From positions 73,027,558 through 73,091,557 of the forward strand of contig NC_134825.1 in the NCBI RefSeq assembly GCF_004210375.1: DNA of 64,000 nt, given 5' to 3'. Source of the stretch: Tachypleus tridentatus. Lineage: Eukaryota; Arthropoda; Merostomata; Xiphosura; Limulidae. Positions 11,501 through 23,500 of this stretch are shown one piece after another. Both the position numbers and the translations under genes were made by a program. Under the pieces are notes generated by a model. The model was given only the letters and a program-made list of their open reading frames with translations. It searched no databases and was not told the DNA's origin. Position 1 is the first letter of the stretch. Every line of letters starts with the position of its first letter.

Positions 11501-14500
11501 TGGCTCCCCAAGTCAGTGAGGAATCTGTGCTCTAAAGACACCTTGGTGAAATCATTTTCAACACAACACCAAACTCCTCCTAAGTTTGAAGAGGATTGGG
11601 AATATACCCATTGAGGAGTTATTGTTGAGAGGGAATTGAAGAACCTCCCGAGTCGGAGATATTAACTGATTTTTTCAGCCGAGGCGTTTCTGCAGTATGT
11701 CAAATCTCCACTTGCAAAGACAGAATTATGATGCCTACTGGTGCTCTGATTTTGACGTTTACATCATCACATTCACTCCACACTCAATGCAGGTGATCTG
11801 AACTAAGGTATGACCATACATTCCCAACCCACTCAGATGTTTCCAATGCCATCGGTTTGGTCACTCTAAGACATCATGTCATGTCTCTTTAACATGTGCT
11901 CATTGTGGTGGGAAGACCACGATGCATACGAATACAAATTAGAACCATACTGTGTTTTTAGTAGTGGTTCACACCCCTCTTACTCTACTTCTTGCCCTAA
12001 GTGCATTGAGGAGAAAGAGGTACAATGTTTAAATGCTGTGAACAATATTTCATATCCAGAGGCTCAGAAGTTATTGTCCCTCACTCCTCCTTGGACATAT
12101 GCTGATGCACTCTGTTTCACAACTACAGTGGGATTGCAGACAAAGCTTTCCATACCTAAACCAGAGTCATTTTCAAGACATCTGAAGAGTCGTTTTGACC
12201 TCCATGGTTAAAAGAGGTGATGAGTTTACATCAACTCTCATCTCTGTCCTGCCACTCCTCCTGGTGACTGCACAGGTCCACTTCCTTTGGCTCCAGGTTC
12301 TGGTGTTTTCTCGGATTCATCTTTTTCTCCAGCTCCGAGATGCAAAATGAACATTCGTTCACACCTTCAGTTGCTGGAATCTTCTTCCACAGACAGAGAC
12401 CTGCTGACTTGATCCAGGGCAGGATCCATAGAAGTTGATCGACTTTCATCTTATGAAGAAAAAAACGTGGTCGAAAAGAGAAGGGCTCCCTGTACCATTA
12501 CCTTCCACATAAATAAAAATGGCCACTTTGATAACGTGGAACTGTTGGGGGTTTTGTTCAAATGTAGATGATATTAAGGATTTGATTGATTCTTATCACC
12601 CTGTGTCTCTCACCTTACAGGAAACGTTTCTGAAACCTGTTGATGCAGCCATCTTTTAGTAGTTTTCTTTGTACAGAAACGACAGGTTGTGTGATGGATG
12701 AGTGCATGGAGGAGTGGCAGTGCTGGCTGATCAGCATGTGCCTGATCTGTCTTTGCCACTAAATGCACCCTTGATGGGAGGGGTTATTCCATAGAGTGTA
12801 TATTCTCAGATCACAACCTTTTTGTGTTCAGTACTGGTTCTTATATTTATTTTTATGCACCTTGTCATAGTCTTTTTTGCTATTGATTTCTTTATCTACC
12901 TCCCTTCAATTTCTTCTTACTTTTCTTGGAGTATTGATAGTAACTTTGAGGGCAGTAATCATTTTCCTATCATTTTGAGAAAGACTGGCCGTGGTAGCTG
13001 CCATCCGACCCACATACTTTGATGGAAGTTGGACCAGACCAACTAACCCTCTTTCACTGTTCTTTTGGAACTTGATTCTGTCAACATTTTAAGCCATTGA
13101 TAGACGACTGCATGGCAACAGTGACTGACTGTTTTGTCCAGGCAGCTGCTCAATGTATTTCTGAAACCTCAACATGTTTTCCATGGTATACTCATCCATG
13201 GTACAATCCTGTTTGCCATATATTGCAGAAAGCCTGGGATACCTTTCATAGGCATTCCACACTTTTAAGCTGTATTGTTTTTCAGCGGGTTTATGCACGT
13301 GTTCAGCAGGTCAGACGTCAAAGCCAGAAGGAATCTTTGATTAAGCATACAACTAGCATCTCTTCTACCACCAGTTCTGAAGCCATATGGGACAAGATTT
13401 GAAAGGTCCATGGGCAGTATACTTCTGCCTCCTTTGATCTTGCTCTCTGATGGCAGAAAGCTGCTAATGCCCTGAACATTGCCAGTACTCTCGATGAAAG
13501 CTTTTCTCGTGCATCTAGCACTTTGCTTTATTCCCTACCTTTTACGCCATCAAGACTCAGGCAGAGCAATTGCCTCTTTTTCAGGCTGATCATTTCTATA
13601 GCTATAATTGCTCCTTTAAACTGGTGGAACTCAAACTTGATCTTCATCAGTCTGGCAGTACATCAGTCGCACCTAATGATATTCGCTGCGAGATGCTATT
13701 CTGATTATTTTTAACTGGATCTGGCAGAAAAATGCTTTTCCTGGTGCTTGGTGTTGGGCTATTGTCTTTCCTTTTTCCGAGCCTGGGAACAATTCCAAGA
13801 ATTCTTCAAACTATCGTCCAATTGCTTTGATGAGCTGTCTTTGTAAGATCTTATAGAATATGGCTAAAGCTTGTTTTGTTTGGTTCCTCGAAGCAAACAA
13901 CCTCTGCTCACCCACCCAGTGTGGGTTTTGACAACAGCACCCTATCACGGACAACCTGATTCGACTTGAAACAACAATCAAGGAAGCCTTTTTGAAGCAA
14001 CAATGTCTTGTTTCTGTTTGTTTTTTACCTTGAGAAAGCTTATGATACTATGTGGGGATATGACATTTTGCAAGACCTTCACTCATATGGGTTGCATGGC
14101 CATTTGCCCATTTTCATCAAACATTTTTTCATGGACCAGTGATCCCGAGTTAACGTGGGTTCAACACTTTCTCATTCTTTTCCACAGGAACTTGGAGTCC
14201 CTCAGTGCTGTGTTTTGATTGCCACACTTTTTATTATAAAGATTAATGCCATTATTGGACAATTTCACCCAACAGTTGCAAACATGCTCTGTGTCGACGA
14301 TTTCCACATCTCGTGTCAGTTGTCTAGGATGTGGTCTATTGAACATCAGCTACAGACTGCCCTCAATCATTTACTGAAGTGGAACACAGTAAACAGTTGT
14401 ATCTTCTCTCTCTAAAACTGTTTGTATGCACTTTTGCCACCAATGGAGTATTCACCTCAATCACAAGCTCCATGTTGGTGAAGTTATGCTTCCTGTGGTC

Positions 14501-17500
14501 CCTGAGGGAAAGTTTTTGGGCTTTTATTTGACCATAAGCTAACTTTCATTCCACACATCAAGCAAATATGCGTCAAGTGTACAAGGGCACTGAATGTTCT
14601 CTGTATCCTCTCTTTCACCTCTTGGGGAGCATATCAATGTTCTATTCTGATGATCTATTGTGACTTCATTTGATCAAAACTGGACTATTTGTCTTTGGAC
14701 TGTGATTCTTCCTGAAGCTTGGTTTTGAAGATGTTGGATCTCATTCATCATCTGGGGCTTTGGCTCTGCACAGGGTCTTTCTGCACTTCTCCAGTCCAGA
14801 GTTTGTACACTCAGTCTCCTGAACCTCATCTTCGTCTCTGCCATTTGCAACTGTATGCTTCAAAACTTTGATCCTTACTATAGCATCCCACTTAGCATCC
14901 CTTCCTCAGTGGGCCATGCTTGTTCAGAATAGATGGTTTGCCGTTGTTCCTTTTGGCCTTTATGCAGGTGCAGTTGGCAAAGTTGGGTCTATTCTTGGAT
15001 GACACAGTTTCTACAAATCAGCCCATCCCACCATGGCTTATTACCATTTTTAAGTGTGACCTTTTTTGAGTCATATGAAGAAGGCAGATACTTCCGATTG
15101 GAAGTACCATATTGTATTTGCTAAACATCTTTTAAACCATCCTTCCATTCCCATTTATACAGGTGGTCCTAAATCAGGTGACTCTGTGAGATATACCATG
15201 GTTTGTTGTGATTTGGTGGTTACACATAGGGTCCCCTTTTACAGTTTCTTTGTTCACTGCTGAATTGTACGCCATTTTTCTTGGTCTGGATCACGTAGAA
15301 GCTGTATCGACTCGCTTAACTCTACTGGCCATGGAATCGCTTCACGTCAGTTCTAACCCTGTTTCCATCGATATTCAAAACTGACTGGCCCATTTCTCTT
15401 TAACATCTACTTCTCTCCATTCTTTGTGGATGCTAGGCTACGTTGGTATTTGCAGGAACGAGCTCGGTGACACAGCAGCTAAGTCTGTCTGCTCTAGTGC
15501 TATCACTACTATGCCTATTACATTCATGGAGTACGGTCCTGTATTCAGGGCTCGGCTCCGCGCCAGTTGATAGTCGACTTGGAGTGAGCAACAAGCTTTT
15601 CCAGATAAAACCTTCTGTTGAACTTTGGCCGTCATATTTCCGTAAGCTGTTGTTGTTGTGAATTAAGCACAAAGTTATACAACGGGCTATCTTTGCTTTG
15701 CCCACCACGGGTATCGAAACCCGGTTTTTAGCGTTGTAAGTCCGCAGGCATACCGCTGAGCCACTGGGGGGCATTTGTGTGAGGAACAGAAGGAGGAAGT
15801 TGTCCTAACTAGGCTATGCTTTGGTCGCAGTTTTTTAAACTGTTGTTTTCTTTTATCTGGGACTAACTTACCATGTGTGGTCTGTGTGACATTCAAGTTA
15901 CAATAGCCCACATTTTATTGTTACGCCGTCGTTACGACTGTGAATGACAGCATCATTTTAGACATGTTTTTGCTATGAGTTTTTCCCTGACGTTGGACAT
16001 TATCATTGGCGATATTGACAGTGTCCATATTACAAATGCTTTTAATTTTTCAATAACCATTGGCCTTTTTTAATTCTAAGTTTTTATCCGTCATTGGGCC
16101 ACTGTTTTTGTTTAACTTAATTTCCTTTTACACTTTATAATACTTTCAATGTTATTTTTTACCGGTTGTTTGACGCAGTAAACCTAGTTGCTTTGCGCCA
16201 TAAACAACAATATTTAATTATATCAGTACATGGAGTGGAAACTGTGGAAACTAATATTAAGGTATCAGCTGTTATAACTGAAAAGTTGTAAAAGTAGAAA
16301 GTAAAATTAAAATATCTGTTTTTGACACAGATACACTACACTGTATTTCACAATGGCTTTAGATACAAAATAAAACATGGATTTACCAACAAGTGTTATT
16401 TGTTGGTTATCAGCATTTTAGACAATATAAAATGTCATGTGAGCCTAGAGGTTACGTACTCGGAATATTTCACTCCCGAGGCGGGTGTTCCTCGGGGAGG
16501 GTTAGTTAGCTCTATCCTTTTATCATGTATGTAAAGAATATGTTATTTGAAAAATCCAAGTTTTAGCCTAGCCTCACAGTTCACTGACGATGTAGCGATA
16601 TGGAAGAGTTCCTCAACCACGTCGGTTGCAACTTCAAACTTACAACCAGCGCCAAGTTTAATAGTTGAGTATTGTCGAGCACAGAATAAAAATAAATGGT
16701 CCAAAAACTAACCCAATATCTGTTTTCAAATTTAACAAAAACGCTTGAAAATCCTCCCGAAATATACTTGCATGATACTCTTTACATGGAAACGAGTAAA
16801 CTATATGGAGAGGTTAACTGTTAAAAACTCAGGAGCCACGCCAGAAAATATAAATAATATTTGTAAACAATAGATACGACCAGTAGTGATAACTAAATGC
16901 CTGCCCTGCTAGGATTGAGATGTAGCACCTATGTCTGTTAAGAAATGTAGACTGTTCAAAATGCGATAATCATCACAGCATTCAGAATGCCCAGATCAAC
17001 AAACCTGAAATTCATGCATAAATACGCAAATATGAAACCAATCCACAACTTACCCTCAGATTGTTCGTTCAATTGATAAAAATCTATATAAAAATAGCTC
17101 ACTAACTTCAGTAATTTGTTATGTTGTACATAGTGATGCTAGTGCTAAGTATATTTTCCACTCATTTATTACCCACAAAAAAAAGTTCGTCTGCACTAGG
17201 CTACAAAATATTGCATTGAGTTAGATATCACAAATATATTTGAAATGGTATTATATGTGAAAAAAAGATAAAGTGACATTTTACTGTGGAACTGTTTTTA
17301 AGTGTAAACGACCAAATAAAAAAAAATAGTAGTGAAATAGCACTAAATGTTACAAGCATTCCATTCATGGACTTGTCCCTAAAGAAGGAAGTAGAATCGG
17401 TGTTTTCACACAGTGTTCAAGCCTTGATTTCATTAATATATTACAGCATTTGACAGTTTAATATATACTATTAAAGGATGGAGGAATATGGTTAAATAGA

Positions 17501-20500
17501 ACCCTCACCTCCCGTTTCTCGATCGCTCACTGTATCTGATGATGATACGTAAACTTGTCGAAACGTTGTACTTTCACTTTTGCATATTTTTTACGTTTTC
17601 GTATAGCTCTTTTATACGCTTGTTTAGTCTCTTTGCTATTAAATTCCTTATCTTTAAAATTTCTATAAATTATTAAACATAACATAATTTAGTATTAATA
17701 CTCTGGTTTATAATTTTAGAGTTTAAGTAAATAGATGCAGTTTGACAATAGTATTATTACAATAATTCGGAATTAGAATATTTGTTATAAAAGAATATTA
17801 ACTCGGTTTTAAATAAAACATGAAATAGCTCACATATTGTGTTCTAATCATTTCATGTAAATCATCAAATAATGCCAGATTAATCTGGTAAAACATTGTG
17901 AAATAAATAATAAATAAAAATATTGCTTTATAAATCTATAAAAATGGTGTTAGAAGATTACTCATTACGAGGGCTGTTCAAAAAATACGCGGACTGTTTG
18001 AATTGCGCGGCTCCAGTTGGTTCCAGGGGAATCCGCTTGGTGTCGCTAGGTTTGCACAGATCAGCTGATTACGACGCCATTTCCCGATTGCAGATATCTT
18101 CATTTGTGTATTAGCTACGCGGTTTTAAGTGAAGTGCGATTTTTTCGTTTGGCGGATTTCAGAATGAATGACCTGAAGGAGCAACGACTTGCTGTGAAAT
18201 TTTGTGTTAAACTTGGAAAATCTGCGACTGAAACTTTTGCTGTGTTTAACACGGCTTACGGTGATGTTGCTATGAATCGTACGGCATGTTTCAAGTGGCA
18301 TGAACGTTTTAAGGATGGTCGACAGTCCATTGAAGATGATGAGCGTCCTGGACGTCCTTCCACGTCAACTGACGACCCACACGTCGACAAAATCAACACC
18401 CTGGTGCGGACAAATCGACGTCTGACTGTCAGGGAGCTTGCTGAAGAGTGTGGGATATCAGTTGGATCTTGTTACGAGATTTTGACCGAAAAATTGAAGA
18501 TGCACCGCGTTGCTGCGAAATTTGTGCCTCAGAACTCGTGAGTTTTTGGCCAAACACTCGATCACTGTTCTTCCCCACCCCCCCTACTCACCTGACCTTG
18601 CTCCTTGCGACTTTTCTTGTTCCCCAAACTCAAAGGACCCTTGAAAGGAAGAAGATTTGAGACGATTCCCGAGATTAAAACAAATGCGACGAAGGAGCTG
18701 GAGGACATTACAAAAGAAGCGTACCAGGACTGTTTCAACAAGTGGAAACACCGTTGGGATAAGTGTGTGCGTTGGGAAGGAGAGTACTTTGAAGGGGTCC
18801 CAGACCTGTAACTTCTAAATAAAGTACATTTTGTTTTATGACGTTAGTTCGCGTATTTTTTGAACAGACCTCGTATGTCTAATAATAGTTAACGTGTAAT
18901 TACAGCGAAAAAAAGAAATAATCCATGATTAACTCATACTATTCAAATACTTAAAAGAACGTTAGTTGTTATTAGTGATGAATAAAAATATTTGGATCAA
19001 ATCTTGAAAATGTTTATATTTGTCTTCAGAAATTAGTTTTAGGATTACTGTATTCTTTATTCCGCCCATAAGGTTTTCAGGGAAGATGAAGAGTGTAAAA
19101 TAGTATTCTAACCACACTGTGTTTGCCATTACGATTTACGACGCGTTTCAATCAATACCAGAACTTATCTGACTGGTTGGGGGGCCCGGCATGGCTAAGC
19201 TGTGTTAAGGCGTTCGACTCGTAATCCGAAGGTCGCGGGTTCGAATCCAGATCGCACCAAACGTGCTCGCCCTCCCAGCCGTAGGGGCGTTATAATGTTA
19301 CGGTCAATCCCACTATTTGTTGGTAAAAGAATAGCCCAAGAGTTGGCGGTGGGTGGTGATGACTAGCTGCCTTCCCTCTAGTCTTACACTGCTAAAAACA
19401 AAACAAAAACTGACTGGTTGGGATACAATATACGCAGTAGAGGTCTGAACTATATTTATGTAAGTCATGTAGCGGATATGGCCTAGTTGAAATACAAACA
19501 TTATTATACATTCTCCTTGCCGGAAAACCTTAAGGGACCGAAAAAAAAAAGTTATAAATGCACAATAAGCTTAATACTGTTGTCTTATGGCAAATATAAA
19601 TGATTATAATCATGCTTCGCCAATCTTTAATATTATGAAAAGAAATAATATTAAATTATGTTTTGATCTCCAAGTTTATTATTTATTGATATTCATAGCT
19701 CGTGACTAAACATTTAACTTGTTCTAAAACATAAAAGGAGGGAAGAGACTACTTGTTCACTCTGTTCTATGAAAACTATTGTAGTTAAATGTGCAAGAAA
19801 CAACGGCTGTAATGTGTATGCTATATTATTTTCAAGATAGTTATACTACATGAAAAGAAGTCGCAGCTTACCATTGTTGTACTGTGTCGTGGGTTGCCTT
19901 TATGTACGGACTGGGTCTGGTGGTTAAGGTATTTTAGTCGTATTCTAGGGGTCTCGCACACGAAATCTTTCGTTTTTTTAGCAGTAGGGGCATTATAATG
20001 TGATGGTCAATTCTGCTTTCTATTCTGTATGCATTATTAAGAAAGTTAACCATTTTTGTTAGTTAACTTAATATTTTTCAAGAATTGTCGTATCTGTACG
20101 TATTTAGCTATGTATATAAAGAATAAATGAATGTAGCTAAAATCCTTTTCTTTTAGCTACTTATTTTTCTGGGTCATCTCTCTTTAATATTACGTGTACA
20201 TTTTTGTGGAAAAGATTACTGTATGGAAGAACACTTTACTAACATAATAGACATAGCATGTTTGTCAGTATGTATGTGTGTAGCCAAAACACCTACACCA
20301 TCTGTTGAATTACACCACAAACAAAAATTCATAAAACTTATTAATATAATTTTTAAATGTATCACTGAGAAATTGGAGTTCTTAAAAAAAGTTTGCTAAA
20401 GAATAGTACCACCTTTAATGCATAAAAACATTACAGTTTATATCTTTAAAATTTATGAAAATTTTGAGATCTGTGGATTGAATCATTTTGATACAATGAG

Positions 20501-23500
20501 CTGTTTATGCCTAGGAAGCATAATCTGAAAACTTTCTTTGTAGTACTTCCCAGACAATTAGTGGTGTTCAGTTTTTCTAAATTTCTTCAATGAGGTATGA
20601 ATACTATGATTAGTAATTACTAGCACAAACAACCACAAAGTGGCAGCATTTCTGCTAACACTGTGTCAAGGAAGACAATGACTTCTTCCAGTGAAGAGTT
20701 AGGTGATGTCTTAAGTACATATCATTTGTTATTTTTCTGTTTTGAAGACCATCAGTGGTATGGGTAAGCACATAGACAATGAGAGGTATGGCATTATAGA
20801 ATCTTGTATAAAATGGTTTGTTGTCTTAGTCTCGAACAAGATATGGTAATACAATACTTTGTTCAACTTTCAAGATTATAAATGAACCTGGGAATACCAT
20901 CAAGTTAGGTAATAAGGAGTAGTTTTGTGAAACTAATTTGTCCATAGTAAAGATAGTTGTTTACCAGATGCTCGCCTTCAGTAAATGATATGGCAAACTT
21001 GATGAATGACAGATTCTTTGATAACCATTCTTTGTATCAGTGATTAGCTGGTTTCTATTTGTATGTCTTATGTGGATCCAGTTTCACAGGAGACTGCATG
21101 GTCAGCTGAACCTGGGAATACCTCAGAGTAAGGTAGTAAGGAGTAGTTTTGGTGTAATAATTGTAGGTTTTATTTTTGTGGGATTTTTCCACTGTCTCAA
21201 AGAGTGCATTTTACTATGGCCTCTATAACTCTTGTATCTTATGAATGTCTTTGAAGGAGATAGTGGCATTTTTTACAGTTGTAAGAACTTGTAACCAAAA
21301 AGATGAACTCATCAGAGTAGGTAGACAACTGTCCAAGAGATTTACTGAGAGTAAACAACTGTCTGAGAGAGTGTTTAGGTTTTGAAGAAGTCTTTTTCTA
21401 AACATTGGATATTTGCCAATGCTGCAAAGGTCCATGACTACAATTTTGTTGTAGGTGCAGAGTAAAGAAGGGAACAGCCACAGCTTGGAGCTTCCAGAAC
21501 TGCTGATCAAGTTCTACTCCTGAGAATTAATCTTGGTGCATAGGAGATGCAGATAACTGATGGTTGTTAGTGACTTGCAGTCTGTTGAAGCTAAAACAAA
21601 ATGGGAATCTTAGACAATTGCCAATCAAGGTAGTCAAATACCTACTCTTGTTTATGCCACCAGAAACAAGCTGAAAGAGACTGAAAATTTCATTGATAGA
21701 ATCATTCTGCCCATTCAGATGTGAATTACGAATTCACTGATTGAAAAACCATATGTAATCAACTAGTCGAAAAGCTCTTGACCCATCATGTTTTCAACTG
21801 TGTATAATAGTAATCAGCTGACATTACTATGGTCAAATTAATATTATATTCACATCTTCTTAATATGTTCTGTTTCTTCATTTTAGCAGAGGAAAATTGT
21901 AAAATAGCATATAGCTGGGGCCCCTGCAGAAGTTATAAAGTTACCCAGAGTATGTGGAAAGTGATATTTTTCATCCGATTCCCAAGACTGAAGACAACGG
22001 TTGTTTTCTGTGGATCATGTTTTTATGGTATACCAAATGGCCAGCTAAACCTGAAAAATATCGATAACAACATTTATATCGTCTTCAAATTAGGTCTTTT
22101 ATATCCAAAATGGGTAATATATGCTCTACTTTTTAAAAGCTTCGTAGACAACCAGAAATTTGGCTCACTATATACTGTAGTTTTATTGGATGATTATGTG
22201 TCTGAATATCATTTCCCATTTTATAGAAATACATTGCATATTTTGAGAGTTTGGTTTAGAAATATTCTTATGGTACTTAATAATAGTAATAATATTTTAG
22301 TTGATGCTTTTATCCAAGGCAATCTAGAGAATTATTCAATCATTAAAATGTAGCATGATACCTTATACAATGCTACACAAAAAAGTATAATGTAACAATC
22401 CTTATATCATACAAACAAATTCATTAAAATTTATGTATCAGGTAGTCTGGAAAGGATTGTGGTAATAATAATAATAATTAAAAAGTTCATACTCATTTTC
22501 AATAATTTTTTTTAAAAGGAAGTTTGTTTGTTTTTGAATTTTGCACAAAGCTACTCAAGGGCTATCTGTGCTAGCCGTTCCTAATTTAGCAGTGTAAGGC
22601 AAGAGGGAAGGCAGCTGGTCATCACCATCCACCACCAACTCTTGAGCTACTCTTTTACCAACAAGAGTGGGATTGACCGTTAAATTATAACGCCCCCATG
22701 GCTGAAAGGGCGAGCATGTTTGGCGGATGGGTAAAAGGAAGTAATACCTACAGAAGAATAAGAATAAAAGAAATGGAAAATAAAAGAAATAGGGAATTTT
22801 TACTTTTTTTTTAACAGACATCAAATAAATAGCACTTTGTCTTTTGGAATCTAATGCAGTTACATAACATTGGTAAGCAGCCTGTCATGTCCACTTTGAT
22901 TATGGATTGTGATGAACTTGCTAAATAACTAAATAAATCAATGCACCTTGTCACAGTGCAATGTAGCTCTTTTTGTTAGCTGTGGAACGAGATTTTGTCA
23001 GGCTTCCAAAAACAAGTTACAAATTTTGTTTTAATTTACCACGGTGAACACTTGAACTTTTGTCAGTTGTTATTTTTCTTTACTTTCAGTAGCTTGAAGA
23101 GGAGAGAGGAGTTGACATTGGTTTTGAAATTGATGATTTGTGCAGAGTCTGTGGACAAAGAGCTGTTGTCAACTTACTCAGCAGCCTAGGGACAGGGACC
23201 AAATGTTTATCTAAACTTAAATGTCTGTGAACTTGCCTGCACCTAAGTTATTGGGATATCTCAGCAGGGTGTTGGGCAAGACACTGTAATAAAAGCTGCC
23301 ATCAACATTATGGGTAGGTCCCTGTGAGTGAGGTTAAACACATCCCTCACAAATATTTGTGGATATAGCTGAAGTAGTTAATTACTTGAATGGGCTTAAA
23401 AAAGTGTGGTGCAAAATGAGTTGTTTAGTTTGGACAGTTGACTGCCTGAATGAGAAGTAGTTTGGTGACTAGGTTACAGTTGTGTTGCACTGTTTTGATA

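Larger units (their letters stand above)
11311..16340 (+). mobile_element. LINE B: RNase H-bearing non-LTR retrotransposon relic inside LINE A
   Basis: A second LINE with ORF1 (zinc knuckles near 11838-12010), endonuclease (from about 12510), reverse transcriptase (about 13740-14410) and an RNase H-like region (about 15260-15490). It ends near 16205 with 'GCTTTGCGCCATAAACAACA', which resembles LINE 3' termini I recall from chelicerates. An RNase H domain after the RT suggests an I/Jockey-superfamily clade that keeps RNase H. Numerous frameshifts and stops make it inactive. Both limits are approximate, and the 130 bp after 16205 are unassigned. A family III SINE sits within it at 15655. Confidence 0.65.
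8790..17190 (+). mobile_element. LINE A: old non-LTR retrotransposon broken by nested insertions
   Basis: On the + strand broken frames follow the order ORF1-like (about 8860-9400), endonuclease (9720-10245 and 10707-10751), reverse transcriptase part 1 (10837-11310) and RT part 2 (about 16340-17170). ORF1 pieces are charged ('[14 protein letters not shown]', '[14 protein letters not shown]'). The endonuclease shows a [10 protein letters not shown] motif. RT part 1 reads '[11 protein letters not shown]', 'RPISLASH' and 'TEKAF'. RT part 2 reads '[11 protein letters not shown]' and a degraded DDVAIW motif. Foreign elements interrupt it at 9422-9689, 10246-10698, 10764-10824 and about 11310-16340. 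Frames are full of stops. The clade is likely Jockey/CR1-like, by eye only. Confidence 0.7.
17968..18873 (+). mobile_element. Mariner transposon with large internal deletion
   Basis: A 906-bp element flanked by TA (17966-17967 and 18874-18875). Outer inverted repeats begin CGAGGGCTGTTCAAAAAATA and CGAGGTCTGTTCAAAAAATA. It holds both ends of a mariner transposase gene but lacks the middle, roughly 400 bp compared with the usual 1.3 kb. It cannot transpose on its own but keeps both ends. Confidence 0.85.

Noticed and set aside
19182-19262. Possible tRNA-Thr (CGT) gene
   Set aside because: The head folds partly like a tRNA, but it is followed by the SINE body, ends in an A-rich tail, has a 13-bp target-site duplication and recurs many times. 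It is a SINE head.
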